Shown here in pieces: positions 9,194 to 23,200 of a stretch of 64,000 nucleotides of DNA; the stretch's first letter is position 1; every line of letters begins with the position of its first letter. Below the pieces are notes generated by a model, which was not told where the DNA came from, did no database searches, and saw only the letters and a list, made by a program, of their open reading frames with translations. The DNA comes from Tetragonia tetragonoides (lineage: Eukaryota; Streptophyta; Magnoliopsida; Caryophyllales; Aizoaceae), in assembly GCA_038025085.1 (NCBI GenBank), contig CM076153.1, forward strand, positions 6,293,501 to 6,357,500. Reading direction: 5' to 3'. Made by a program: the position numbers and the translations under genes.

Positions 9194-10857
9194 CAGCAGA
9201 GGATTTAGTTTTTGATGTACGTTAGAGTATTGCCCATTTCATACGATGGTTATTGGTTAGTGATAAAGTGATTATGACGTGTAGTTTGTGTACTGATTGA
9301 ACTCAGACAAATATGATCCATCATCTAATTAAGTAATTAACAATGGGTTAAGAGTAAGATGGTAGCGAGCACAAAATAGGCTGTCATCCACCCTCTCACT
9401 TTTTCATTTGAGTTATAATAAAATTTATTTGTGATATCTGCTCAATTTAGATTTTCAATTCTAGAGGTCCATTGATCTTCGAGGTAGTTAAGTTCAATAA
9501 GAATTGTTCTTAGGATACAGTTGGCGTGATCAAAGAGTACTAAAATAATTTATTATACTAGGTAATAATAAGGTGGTGGTGTGTAATTTTAAAACCTATA
9601 TTGCTGCAAAAAATTCCTTTAAATGTTTCATCCCTCATACTATTGGATCCTTCTATCAACAAAGGAATAACACTAAGAAAACGAACTTGAAATAAAAACT
9701 TGTTTTTTTGAAGACCTTCGAATGCCCCCAATATTTCATAGTGTTAAATATATGATTCTCTCAGTTTCTTGATTAAGCCTAAGATGCATGTGGCCATATG
9801 TAAGAAACTTATTGAATAACCTATCACCTAATGATGTGGATGGTTCAATAATATCCCTATGACGAGTCCTATGATGTATGAGATAATTATAAAATAAGTA
9901 ATTATTTATCTATTATTGCATACATATTTTTAAAAATGAACAAATTACTAGAATAATGTCTATTTTTTTCCTAATATATGACTCTTAAATTGTGAAATTT
10001 TGTAATAGAGCATAGTAATTAAGAGATTACATCCTTTAAAAAAACAACTTATTTATTTTTGATTTTTCAAATAAATAAATTATTATTATATAAAAAGGTG
10101 GAAAAGTTTTCCCCCACTCACCCCAGGCCCAACCCCAAATTTATATTTATCTATCTGAAGTTGTTGATTATTTTTAATAAAACATTAGTCGGTTAAATTT
10201 ATTCTATGCATACTGGTTATTTTTCTCTTTACTTAAATCATTTTTTTGTGTGTGCTAATATTCATTCAAAGAGATGGTCTACAATGTTGGGTCATAGCAT
10301 TTAAAGATTGAAAGAAATAGATGGTCTTTTGTGAATTGTGAAGAGACCGTAATATGGAAAAACAACTATTAATTGGAAGTAACTCAAAAATGTTAAATAT
10401 GTGGTGTTACATAGTTTTTTCAATTGAATGTAGTCTGATATTGGTCCTGTTTGGCAATTGGTTGGTGACATTAGTTGTTAGCTGATGACTGATGTTTGAT
10501 GGCTGGTATTGTTAGCTGATTTGACCTGCTGATAACATTGTATGTCTCGAAAGAGATGTTTGGTAATATTGGCTGGTAACATTAGCTGGTTATATGTAAA
10601 ATGACTTACAATGACATTCATATGATTGAGTAATTTGATAGCATAGAAGTAAATAATTGCAAGTCTTGTACTATTATGTCATTAGACTACATCAATGTTA
10701 CCAGCCAATACCCATAAGCCAACCTCCTTGGCTTTTCAAAAGTTGGCTTGTGGGAACCCAAAAGCCAAACTTACAAGCTAACATTCAAACACCAATATTG
10801 GATGGTGGACTAGTCAAACATTCAATTTTGCCAAAAGCCAATCCACAAGTCAATCAA
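9194..10857. other. Intergenic, no gene recognised
   Basis: AT-rich sequence without a supported coding region. From about 10447 to 10850 motifs such as TGGCTGGTA and AGCCAAC recur in both orientations, as in a decayed hAT-type element (left part GTCCTGTTTGGCAATTGG), but no matching right end was found. Confidence 0.5.
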
Positions 10858-13472
10858 TCAATATATATATATATATATATATATAGGAGACATTTTATGG
10901 GAGTAACGAAGCACGCCACGCATGCGAGAATTTTAAGAGCGCGCCACCTAAGCAAGAATAAAGACAAAAAATAACAGGTTTAAAGCGTTCAGGAGTCTTA
11001 GCATCCACTAGAGTTCTATGAGGGTTAAAACAGATCTTCATCATATATTCAAAATCAAATATAATGTTTTCTATACTTCTAAATAAATAACAAAAATTAC
11101 ACCATCAGATTCGGCTTGAAAAATACTTCAGAACGAGATGCGTTTATAATATTAGAACATATAAGAAAATATTTTTCGGGATAACAGAGGCACGTCACAT
11201 CATCAAAGAGCATATGACTAAAAAAATATATAAAGACTTCTGCATGAACTAGAAGACTTTAAATCAATAAGATATTGAATTAAAACTAACAATATTATCA
11301 TAAAAAGAAGGAAATAAGAACTAAAACTAACACTATTATTATCATAAAAAAAAAAAGAAAAAAAAGAAAGAAAAAGCCAATAAGTACACGGATTCTCAAT
11401 TATGATATTATCATAATAAAAAGAAATTTGAATGCTAAAATATCATAATAAAGCTTAGAAACTAGCATTAAAAAATTAAACAAAAAGCAACGTACAAAAC
11501 TATATGGTAGTTTTTGAGTAGAATTAGAATGCTTGCAATTGTAACTAATCAAATGAAAGGGCTTGCAAATGAGTAGTAGAATATGAGTGGGATACTACTA
11601 ATAACATTTTTATTGTGTGTTACATATACCGATTGAATCATAATTGACAATAAATGTGGGGTCAATTAATAGTAACATTGTTCATGTAGAACAGTATAAA
11701 GAAAAGTAACAATTTTGAAGTTTTACTAACACTAAAGTCCTAATATAAGTATGAAAATTTATTTCAAATAACTATATAAGTGATTGATATTCTTCATTCA
11801 AATCACGTAACTTTTTCATTTTCATTTTCATTTTTCTTTTTTTCGGTTTTTGATTTTGATGATCACATACAAGTCTCTCTTTTTTACATGCTTGCTATAG
11901 TATGATCATATGCTTTATGTTAGCTTTTCATGACTGAATAGTCTTAATAGTATGCATTGTCAATTGGTGTGTAAATGTTACTATGTTTTACCTGTCTTAA
12001 GGTATGTATCCGTATTTTTTGTATTATAATTATATATAATTTATGATTATATTACTGGCTATTCATGACTTATTTAATTGTTTCCCTCGAATTTGATTTT
12101 ATTGTTTATACTTTTGTTCATGCTATGAAATTTTCATATGCATCAAACTTGCAACATTTAACTTAAGTTACGCAGTACTAACATCTTTGTATTCATAGTG
12201 ATGGTGGTGGTGGTAGTAGTGGTGAGTCTCTCGAGATCAAACCTATTGATATATAAGCATTATATCAATATGTCAATACGTGAGAATATTGGTTTACAAT
12301 TTGTAAATATTCACTCATTAACCATTGTCTGAATTAAGAGCTTTTTTCCCTTTTTGAGTGAGAAAATCTATATTTTTTAATAATTGCTCTTTTAATTGGA
12401 GTTTTTATCATACTAAAAGAGAAATAAGTGTTTATATTGATGTCGCTTATCTTGATTGCAGCAATAAAAAAAAGTATACAAATTTTCTCACCATAGTGTT
12501 TTCAGAAACTCTTTGTGGGGCGGCTTTATACACATGATATTACTTTTTTATTTGGAGTTATCACATTTAATGTATAGTGGTATTACTTTTTTTGTTCACA
12601 TATATCATGTCTTATATACGAGGCCGCCTCATGTGAGTTATGGTATAGTGTTTTGCTTACCAAGCCATCTAATTTGAATTGAGGCACAAGCAATGCAATA
12701 CAAGGAGTTAAAATGGTCCCTCCGCCTTCACATTTTCCCCTCTATTTCTTTCTTTTTCACCCTTAATTATCCTACTTTGTGTTATTTAATTAATTTTGAT
12801 ACTAACCTACATTAAGTGATTTTTACAGGTTATACATGAATTTACTTCTTAAGATAGCCATATATTAAACTATGACATAAATCATTAAATTCAACTGGGC
12901 TAAAAGCATTATAGCTTATACTACATAAAATTTGAGTTAGGCATTACTTATTATAATTGATAGTGATCGGATGACATCTATATCAAAAATTTCATAGACT
13001 TACATATTGGATATTGATAAAGTTAACTCCTGAAATTAAATATGTTATCAACTCATATTTATAAGTTTTACCCTACTCAAATAAAAATGTAACTACTAAT
13101 CATGCACAAGTGAGTGATGATTATGCTAATAGGTAAAGGATATTAGAGAGTAAAATGTATGAAGTTGTAACTAAAAAGTTCCAACTTTTTTTTTGAATGT
13201 GAAAAAGATCTAACTTAAATATGTATATCATCATGATATAAGAGAATCGGCCTTTAATTAAATAAAAATAGACCTAATTTAATTTAAAAATAATTATGGT
13301 ATGCACCGGCTTATAAATAATTATGGTATGCACGAGTTTTATTACTCCTTTATATATATAAAGGAATATTTTTCTGTGAGTATATAGTGCGCCACATAGA
13401 AATACGGCCGAAAGTAATGTCATATACGAGTGTATTAACATGAACCCGTGCATCGCACGGGCTTCAACCTAG
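10858..13472 (+). mobile_element. Non-autonomous Helitron
   Basis: The 3' end is textbook. A hairpin with a 7-bp stem CCCGTGC / GCACGGG (13445-13461) is followed after 7 bases by CTAG (13469-13472) and a host T. The 5' end is placed at TC after an A at 10857 and is followed by an AT tract and GGAGACATTTTATGGG, with GCGCCACC motifs near it. No Rep/helicase coding sequence is present, and the interior is AT-rich with no recognised gene. The 3' end is firm. The 5' end is less certain because of the AT tract. Confidence 0.72.
13445..13472 (+). other. Helitron 3' terminator hairpin and CTAG end
   Basis: Stem CCCGTGC, 3-base loop, stem GCACGGG, then CTTCAAC and CTAG. In the rolling-circle mechanism this structure marks the transposon 3' terminus. 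Confidence 0.85.
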
Positions 13473-13962
13473 TTCTCTATATTGCTGAATTTGATTTTTT
13501 TTTTTTCGGGTGCTTGTTGATTTAATTATGTTTGTAAGTATTCGATGAATTCTGTTTTCCTTAAAAAAAAAGAAACTTTATCGAGTTTTAATGATAATCA
13601 ACAAAAATTAAAAATTAGTATGCCCCTCAAAAAAAGAAAAAAAGAAAAAATATATGAGGTGAACAAACCCTTAATCACCACCGCCCTTTAAAAAGAACCC
13701 CTTTAATTACCGTTGGATTTAGGAGTCAAGACGTCAATGCCTCAACGGTCAAGTAATTCCTCTCTCTCAGTCTCTCCACTTTCCTCTTGACTTTGTCAAC
13801 ACTCAGCAAGATTACAATACTGGCTTTGAGATCAAGCAAAGAAAAATAAATTAAAAAACAAAAAAAAAAAAGGATTCGACAAAAGCGGAAATGCCCTGCG
13901 TGATCTCGCCGGAGTAGACAGTTTTCTCCGTTTGGTCTGGTACGCTCTCTCTCTCCTCACCG
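13473..13962 (+). promoter_or_regulatory. Promoter region and first leader exon of ALG1, with a short uORF
   Basis: A CT-rich stretch before 13962 (CTCTCTCTCTCC) looks like a plant 5' UTR. It ends at donor GTAAGT. A short upstream frame, ATG at 13891 to TAG at 13915-13917 (MPCVISPE), would be in the leader if transcription starts before 13890. No clear TATA box was chosen. Confidence 0.45.
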
Positions 13963-14233
13963 GTAAGTCCTCACCTTTACATTCATCTCTCTCTCTTTCT
14001 CTCTCCTATCCATATTTCATCTTCGTCAATTGAATTTGGTTGCTTCAATTTTGTAACTCATCATTTACGGAACACGCAATGTGTGTCCGAGGTTCGTGTC
14101 CCGTGTCCGATCGGGTGGATCCACACTCGATACTGCCCTAATTTTTCGAGCACGAGTTTTAGATGGTTTGTTGTAATATGAATTTGTTTATTTTTCCATG
14201 ATCACTTAACTTTAACCACTGTTTGTTTTGCAG
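13963..14233 (+). other. 5' UTR intron of ALG1
   Basis: Donor GTAAGTCC at 13963 and acceptor TTTTGCAG ending at 14233 frame a 271-bp intron, 13 bases before the first in-frame ATG. Confidence 0.65.
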
Positions 14234-14246
14234 GTGAAGAAGATAA

Positions 14247-17200
14247 ATGGTAAACCCTAGAAATTCGAAGATGGGTAAAAGAGGTAGAGCAGCAATTGTT
14301 GTATTAGGCGACATTGGTCGTAGTCCCAGAATGCAATATCATGCTCTTTCACTTGCTCGCCAGGTTATTTTTTCTTTACTTAATTTTTTGATGTTTTGTA
14401 CACAATATCATTTGTTCACATTGGGCTTTTGCACTTTTTTTTTTTGATGCAAGTGTGATGGTTGTGTTGGGTGGGAAGTCCCACATTGGTGAAGAACGAG
14501 AGTCTTGAGATGTTCATAACTATAGGAGTTATAATCCACCCATTGCCAATTGCTTTAGGGTTGGAACCTCCTTGAAGTTGTAAACTCTCTCTTTAATGGG
14601 CCCAATTATTAAAATTTATGAGGTTCCTCGATTGAATTGCGGGAAATTTAAGAAATGGTTGGTGTTTATGCTGTGTTACAGTATAGATTGGAAAAGCATC
14701 TGGGGCTATGCTAATTTCCAATATGAGATATGTAATATTGATCTATTGCACCAGCCCTCTAAGATGGGAAATATCAGATTTATTCATATAGCAGAAGTGT
14801 ACAAGGAGGATAATGCACTCCTTTGTTAAATGTAACGAATGTGGGCTGAAGGAAATATATATTAAACCAATACTGGTTTACCATCCTATTAGTATTTGTC
14901 ACTTCAAACAAAAGGCACTTTTGGCTAGAGCCTAGAAGGATGTAAATGAACTTGAAAAATCACATTGCTTCAGTTTAAAAGCGCAGGAACTGTCAAACTT
15001 TTCGAAGTTTTATGGATTGAGAATTGTTTGAGTTGGTGCCTTATAGTCAGATATGCCTTTTGAAAGTTAAGTGGAGGAACTGCAAACTGGGGTATGACAT
15101 ATATATAAGGAAGTGGGACTCCTTGCATTTTCAGCAGTGAATACTCAGTCTAGAAAATTTAAAATCACATGAAAATTTGGCAAATTCATATGGTACCATT
15201 CAGTTGCTTCTAGATTGTCATACCAGGCTATGCAGGGAGAACACAATGATGGAGTTTGGAGTCCATTGACTCAAGCAGCAAAATTTTGCTTCGACAAACA
15301 TTTTCCTGTGAGAGTACTGGGTAAATGACAGAACCAAAATTGTAAACAGAAGTTACAGGGTGATTAGTAGTTCATTGTGACACCACCATGATGAGGAGCA
15401 ACAGCTTATTAATTTCAGTGACATAGTTTGGGGTATAAAGAAAGGCTTGATATTTGGTTCAGCTAGATGCTTGATTTGTCGCAGTGTGTTGCAAACATAT
15501 GGTTCATAGACTGCAAGGACGGCTCTTTCTGGTTAAGCAGGTTTCTATGGGAGCTAGGAGCATGAGTTCCAATTTCATCACTCTAGTTCCGGAGAAAGAT
15601 TATTTTTCTACTGTTATGTAAAATATTTAGGCCTATTAGTCTTGTCACTAGTGTGTATAGGGTTTGCTAAAATGCTCTCTAATAAATGAGGTAGTGTAGT
15701 GTTTGGTACCATCTCTTTGAAATGAGGTGCAATGCTTTTGTGGAACGCAGATTATTTGATGCGTTTTAGTGGACAGTGAGGTGGTGGGTATTGTTAGGAA
15801 AAGAGGGCATAACGATATTGCTTTGATGTGCAGCCTCGGAGATAAACTGGGGCTTTAATAAGGCCCTCTTAGACAAGGGCTCTCTTTCTCATGTATCCTC
15901 CACGGCATTACGCTACTACTTGATGTTCTGAGTGGTATGACCTCTAGGGGGAGTTTGGGATGTCATCATTGGTGTACATGTAGCAATAGAGATAGAAGAT
16001 AGACAGTAGCAAAAATGATTCATTGATATTGACCAAAAAAAATGATTCATTGATTGGTGCATTGCTGCATTATACTATAATTAAAGATAAGCACATAATG
16101 AATAGAGAGCATATTTGAATTTTGAAGCAGCTCCTGTGAATTCTATATCCTTTGTATTATTTATTGGCTCTCCTTGTTTTGTTTCCTTCTTTTTCCCCCC
16201 ACTTTTGTGTTTCCAGTTGACTGACACATATGTGTCTGTGTTTTTAGGCATCGCTCAATGTAGACATCGTTGCATATGGAGGTATTTATTGCATATGAAA
16301 CTTAGTTATTATTAGTGTAGGCATTGTTTGTTGAAATGTTTGGCAAATGGCAACTGAATATGAATTGTGATGTGTGATTGCAAAACATTCATCTTCGTGC
16401 TACCAAGACTGGGCATAATTGAAACTCCAAAACTATCCAAATTGTGGGCATGTTGGATGTTGTGGTAAGAGTTGTACAAGCAGCATCTCATAATGATACA
16501 TATAAATTCAAACTTGTAATTCTAATAGCTTGATTCTTGTCATTTATGCTTTGAGTTAAGGATATCACATATTGTCTTCCTTGTGTACTTTGCCCTTCTA
16601 TCAAAAAAAATTATTATCCAAAAAATGAAGAAGCATTTAAAGTCTGTATTACTGATTACTGAAAGTTACTCCTCGAGCCCCACATTAAAGTCAAATTCTG
16701 TACACTTAAGAGGTTGAAAGTATTTTCACTTAGAAATGCTTTTTTTTTTTGGTCATCCTACTTACAAAATATCTGAGGATAGTGAATAAAAATGGTTCTT
16801 GATATCGATAATTTTATGTTTTCTTTCTTGTCTGCCTCTCTGTTTCCTTCCTCTAAAAATCAGTCACCTATTTGAAATAGGTTGATGATGTTATATCAAT
16901 TCACTAAGTCAACTCAAAACATTTGCAGGTTCTGATCCACATGCTGCTATACTGGAGCACCCTTCGATTTATATTCATAAAATGGTAGCCACGTGTGATA
17001 ATGCTTATTCATGAATATCTTATTTTTACTATCTTTTTTACTAACTCTCCCTTTGACTATGTAGGCACAATGGCCAAAGTTCCCTCAAAGTTTACCCTGG
17101 ATACTTCGTTGTTTTATGCTTTTGCTCAAGCCACTGTTTCAGTTCATCGTACTTCTTTGGCATCTTTGTGTTAAAATACAAGCTCCAGATGTTTTTATAG

Positions 17201-20200
17201 TACAGGTAAGCATTTACTCAAAAGTTATATACATTTCCTGGTTGAAGTTTGAAGCGGATATTTTGCTTCCCGTTCCCCTTTGATGTTGTTTATCAGGCCT
17301 CCATTACCATGAGAACTCATGTAGGAAAAGCTTGGCGTTTGGTGTTGTTAGATATACAATAACCAGAGGTCAGGTGGTAAACCTTTTACAGAAAGAAAAC
17401 AAACCTCGTCCACTCCACATACATATACATTCCTTTTCTTTTTCTCCTGCTGGGTTTGCTACTACTTCTGCTGTCTCCACAATAATGATTGGTTTGTTAC
17501 TGGATCTGTCTGTGCAGACAATGTACCCGCCCTCCTATTGCTGGTGATGGCTAGTGATAAAAGAACCGTGCCCCTAAAATGGGTTCAGAATTCTGGGAGG
17601 GGAAAATAATAAATAGGATAATTGCTCCTCATTTTAGTCTTGGCTGTTGCCTGCTAGTTGAATGGTAGAACTGGGAGAGTTATATACATGATGATTCTTG
17701 CTACTGGCAAAAGGGTTCGAGGATGGGAGACCTTTTTGTGTAGTCTATCCCAAATGCTTTATCAAACTAGATTTAATACATATTCACATCCTTAACATGA
17801 AAGGGGGAGGAGCATGTCTGATATGTTCTCTGATCACTAAGTTCTGAGAAATCCGGAACGTCTGAAAATTATTGTTTTATTTTTTATGTCTTTTCCATGA
17901 AGGTTTAAGTTATAGGCTTATAGCTGATATCCTAAAATAATCAGGGGTACTTTATAAGCAATGGTCAGTTATTAATTTTCTTTTTTAGATAAGAAATTTT
18001 TTATTAATCAATTCAGAAAAGAATACAAAAAAGAGGATAAGACATCCTCATAAGCAATCAAAAGAAACTACAGATCTCGCCAATGGTGTTGTACAAAGGT
18101 AAGCGGAACGCCCTTAAAAGCACCCGCCGCCTTAGCCCAAAGGGAGGCCAATAGACCACATGGTCCCAGACGTAGTCTATAGGCTTCCCAACATCCCGAA
18201 ACACCCTAGAGTTCCTCTCCAACCAAATGCACCATAGGATGGCCATATAGATACACCTCCAGAACGATCTCCCCTCCCTCCCTCGCCTCATCACAACAAC
18301 ACGAAACTGTAAAAAGCCTCCCACCGTAGCAGGACATGCAAAAGTCTCCCCCTCCAATAACCTACTCCATAAAGACCTAGCAAAATCACACATAACAAAC
18401 AAATGCAGACTACTTTCCCCATCATGACGGCACATCACTCAGAAACTCGGAAGAAGTGACCATCCAGGCCTCCGGCGTTGCACCATATCATAGGTATTCA
18501 CCCTACCAAGCACCAGAGTCCACAAAAAAGCTCGGACCTTCAATGGAACCTTAGACTTCCAAATAAATGTGGCTAAAGGGAATTGAGGAAACTGTGAGGG
18601 AATGCTAAGCTGGTGAAGGAAGGACTTGCAAGAGAAGACCCTAGAAGGGTCCCCAATCCAAGTCCGAGAGTCGTCCGTAGGGACGAGAGAGGTAGAGTGC
18701 AGGATATCCGGGAGAGAAACAAGTTCCTCCATCTCTCTATCATGCGGGGAATGGCGTAAATGTAGATCCCAGGACCCACCTGTGCCAGAATAGAGCAATG
18801 GTCTGTTATTAATACTACGGCACTACCTATTCTTGCAGAACTTGGAAATCTAACTCATCTTTAGTAGGTAAGGTGACTAAGGAAAGTTTTATATTCTGAC
18901 AGGCTGACTCCAAGTGGTTACAGTTCACCAGGGAATGTTCTCAATATTAATCAAAGTATCTGAAGGATATAGGTTTAAGTTTAATATATTCCTAAATCAT
19001 CCTACAAGACGAGGTCAGAAAAGCAAAGTATTCTGCCATTGAATATGGTTAAGTGATTGTCCACGACCTTAGATTAGTTGTTTATGGAAGAATTCTGCTT
19101 TTGAAATCAAATTGATCATAGAAGCGCACAGAATTTCGAGCCAGAAACCCACCTCTGGATTGAGCTTGGGTTAAGAAGAGTGGTCTTTGCTTATTTGATC
19201 TTACTCGCAGAAACTATTTGCATAGTTACCGTGTTGTTCACCTTCTTAGTTCTGTTTCATTGCATGTTATCTGTTTGTCACAAGAGACTGATGACCAAAA
19301 GGTCAGGTAAGAGGAAATGTAAAGTTGTAAACCACATTACAAGGAGCCTGTTGTAATTATTTCAATCGCTAGCGTGGTAACTTTTCCTACTCCTAGTGCT
19401 AGCAAGTAGAACTGACATTTACAACAGTGAGGCTTACTAAAATATGAAACCCAAAATCATGGAGCTTTCATGGAATATCTAGAAGCCAACCACCACAGCC
19501 ACTAGAATGAAATGCTACTTAATTTTAAAGATGTCATTTCAACTGATCAGAATCGGAACATACCTACTAGAGAAAGCCTTCCCTTCATAATAGAGTACAG
19601 CTTTTGGAAACTACCTTTTTTGCGGGTTTGTTGGAAATGTGTAGGCCTGTTAACGGTAAAGTTGCCTTCATCCTGATTTCCCTATACTTTGCCAAAATGT
19701 AGGACTCGTACAAGGTTGATGTTGGAGTCATTACTTAGCTTGCCAAGTTGTGCAAGTGATGTCAGCAAGTATGTCAGATGAAGAGATATTGTTGTCTTTA
19801 GTACGTGCTATTGGCATACTTGATAGGAATTTCTAATCTAATCTTATAGCTGAAAATAAATTGTAGGCCCTGATCTTGAGTTTTATCGAAGGTTTCACTC
19901 CACCCCCCTCCTCTTGGATGTTATATTATCAGGCACAATTAGTTTGTCACTTATATCACTAAGCTCGCAATGCCATGCCAGCTTATTGGGCAATTAGTTG
20001 TTGTAATTACATGCATCTAATATTGATTTTTTTTTTTGTGTGTGGTTGTCTAATAATAGCTTGCCTTTGAACAGAATCCGCCGTCTGTTCCAACCTTAAC
20101 AGCTGTAAAATGGGCTAGTTGGATACAGGGTTCTGCATTCCTAGTAGATTGGCATAATTTTGGATATACTCTGTTGGGGCTGTCTGTTGGTAGAGGTAGC

Positions 20201-23200
20201 CGTTTTGTCACAATATATAAGTGGTATCTCTCTGTATTCTTTTTTATTTCATCACTTCTTTCTATCGTTGTGTGGTTGATGATTTATGACTCCTCTTTTC
20301 AAGGTTTGAGAAGCATTTTGGGCAGTTGGCCCATGGCTCTCTTTGTGTAACGAAAGCGATGCAGCATGAATTAGCACAGAACTGGGGAATCAGGTAAGAG
20401 TTTTAGGTGACGATTTGCAATTTTGTAGCTTTCATTCTGGTTTAACTGTGCATATTGTATTAGAGATTTAATGTCCTTTTTCTTTATTCATGGGTAGTGC
20501 CACAGTGTTATATGATCAGCCTCCTGAATTTTTTCGTCCTGCTTCATTAGACGAGAAACATAGGGTGAGCTAACTTGTCCTTCCTCATATAGCTCATGCT
20601 TTTGATTCTCTTCTGTGAACTGATAATCTTCTACAGCTGTTTCATAAATTGAATAAAGAACTTAGGCACTGTGAGGGCATTCGAGATTGCATCGGCCATG
20701 GTAAGCAGAGTACAATATTTTATATCATTAACTGACATAAACATGCCTGCTAAGCACTTACGCTTCTTCCAGGAATCAGAGATATGAGGACGGATGAGCT
20801 TTGTGAAACTCTGTTTACTAACTTCACTGGAGCTAGTGTTATTGAGAAGTCAAACAGGCCAGCACTTATTGTTAGCAGTACTAGTTGGTGAGTTGAATCT
20901 GTTACTTAATGCTTGGGGATGTGCTCTAGTGCTACTTTACCTGGGTTTGCACGTGTAATATGTTCTTCTAATAAGTCTATCTTCTTGATATAATCAAAGA
21001 GAAAATTTCTAATGAGATATGTGTTGCTTTATCTTTAAAAACAAGTAGATTTGCATGGCTAGGTGGCAATTATGGTGTTTCAGTTTTGTATTTCAATTTT
21101 TAACTTTATTCTCTTTCCTGAGAACGAGGTTATAACTTGCAAAATAGAGCAAGTTGTTCATGATTCACGAATAGGATACATGGCGCGTCCATATCTAGGA
21201 GTTGTTGGTGCTCCTTTGAGGGTTAACTGAAATATCTGGAAGGTCAAACCATCGGGCCTCTGACCGGGCTTAGATGTACGCAATAGTTTTGGCAATTTTT
21301 TTTACTAAAACTTTTTAATTTTTTGTTTTCATTGGCGGGAGTTGTAGATATGTTTTTTGTTTTCGTTTGAGGACTTCTTGTCCTCCTTATTGTATTCTTT
21401 CAATTATTGATTAATAAAAAAATTTCTTATCTAAAATAAAAAAAAGTTTTATTTTCTTTAATTTTGTAAATTTTTAGTTTCTAATTCTATTTTATTTTTT
21501 AAATTTTAAAAATTCTTATTTATATTTATTTAATCTATTTTTTGTATTTTAAATTTTTTGAGTATTTTTTGTATTTTAAATTTTTGAGTATTTATTTTAT
21601 ATTTTATTTTGTAATTTTTTTGTTTTAAATTTTTCAAAAAATCTTTGTTATTTATTTTTTATATTTTCTAAGAGAATAATTTTTCTGAAAATGATAGGAA
21701 GAAAAAATAGTTTTCAGGAATTCTTTTCCCCTTGTAATCAAAAGACGGAAAATGTGAAGGAAAATACATATTTTTTCGGTTGAAAACGATTTCCCCCCAA
21801 CTAAACAGAGGCTTAATGTCATTATGACATGAAAATGGGGTAGCCCACTAGACATCTCGTATGTTATTGGCATTAACAAACCACATTGAACTGAATCTTG
21901 ATGGTCAGGCTGAAATCCCGTGATTGCAATCAATGCACAACCATAGCGTGGCAATATAATGAGGGATTAGTCACAGCAAGCAAAAGAAACAAAAAGGACA
22001 AACCCATAGCGTGGTAATGAGCATTTGTATGGAGAACCCTTGCTGGGGAAAAACCTCAGTGATAACAATCCACATTGCAATAATATGGAGATGGACAAGG
22101 GAGTCTTGCAACAGTACTTCACATCACACAGCAACTCACCCATAGTTGATATCTGTCACCATGAACTCTTAAAGGAGTATAAGGAAAAATAGTGACTTTC
22201 ATCCACTCTCATTGATAAGCATAAGGTATATGATATTCACAGGGGTCATGAGGATTGGTCTTCAAGAATGTGGATTGCCCTCTGAGTATAGTTGGACGTA
22301 TATATGATTGCTCTTTAACTTTCATGCCTTGCCCTCTAAGTTTGCTTGGTTCTTGGTCTTGTAGGTTAGTTCTCCAAATTCAAGGAATCCTAACTGGGAG
22401 CCCATAGCTGAAAAATGAGCTGAATTAATGAAAAAGGAAGGGGCGATTTACATAAATAATGAATGCCAAATAAATCCAACTTAGTTATGTATAGATTTAG
22501 CATTTCTGTTTGTGCAGTTTCAACAACTTCCTCCATGAAGTATTTACAGTAATGGGGAGTTTGTTTATAATTGTGCTAGGTTTAAGAAACTGCAATATGA
22601 CATTATGGCCGACCGACTTGCCACTTTTGTGGTGTATTTTTAGTTTGTTAATACTCCACCTTGTGTGCTATGTACTCTACTCCCGTGTAGCATATTTATT
22701 TTTCACTTACTGCTAGGACACCAGATGAGGATTTTGGAATTCTTCTTGAAGCAGCAGTCATGTATGACAGACGTGTTGCGGCTATCTTGAATGAGGATGA
22801 TTCAATTGAGGAAGAGGTCCTTTGGAAAGAAATGAATGATGGCAAACAGTATCTATATCCTAGATTGTTGTTTGTAATAACTGGTAAGATTGTTCTCCTT
22901 CTGCTTATGTTGTTTTTTCAGTTGCTTGAGCATGTTATCGGAATGAAGATTTGATAATTGTACTTTGTAGGTAAAGGGCCTGAAAAAGAAAAATATGAAG
23001 AAAAAATAAAGAAACTGCACCTTAAGCGTGTTGCTTTCCGTACTATGTGGCTGGCAGCTGAGGATTATCCTCTACTTCTTGGTAATGTTTTAATATGTTG
23101 CTGCTTGCTTTGTCCTTTCCTTACAATGCGTGACACTCCAAACCTCTCTATGCTTATATTTCTTTACTTGAACAAGGTCATCCCATTATGCAAGGCTGCC

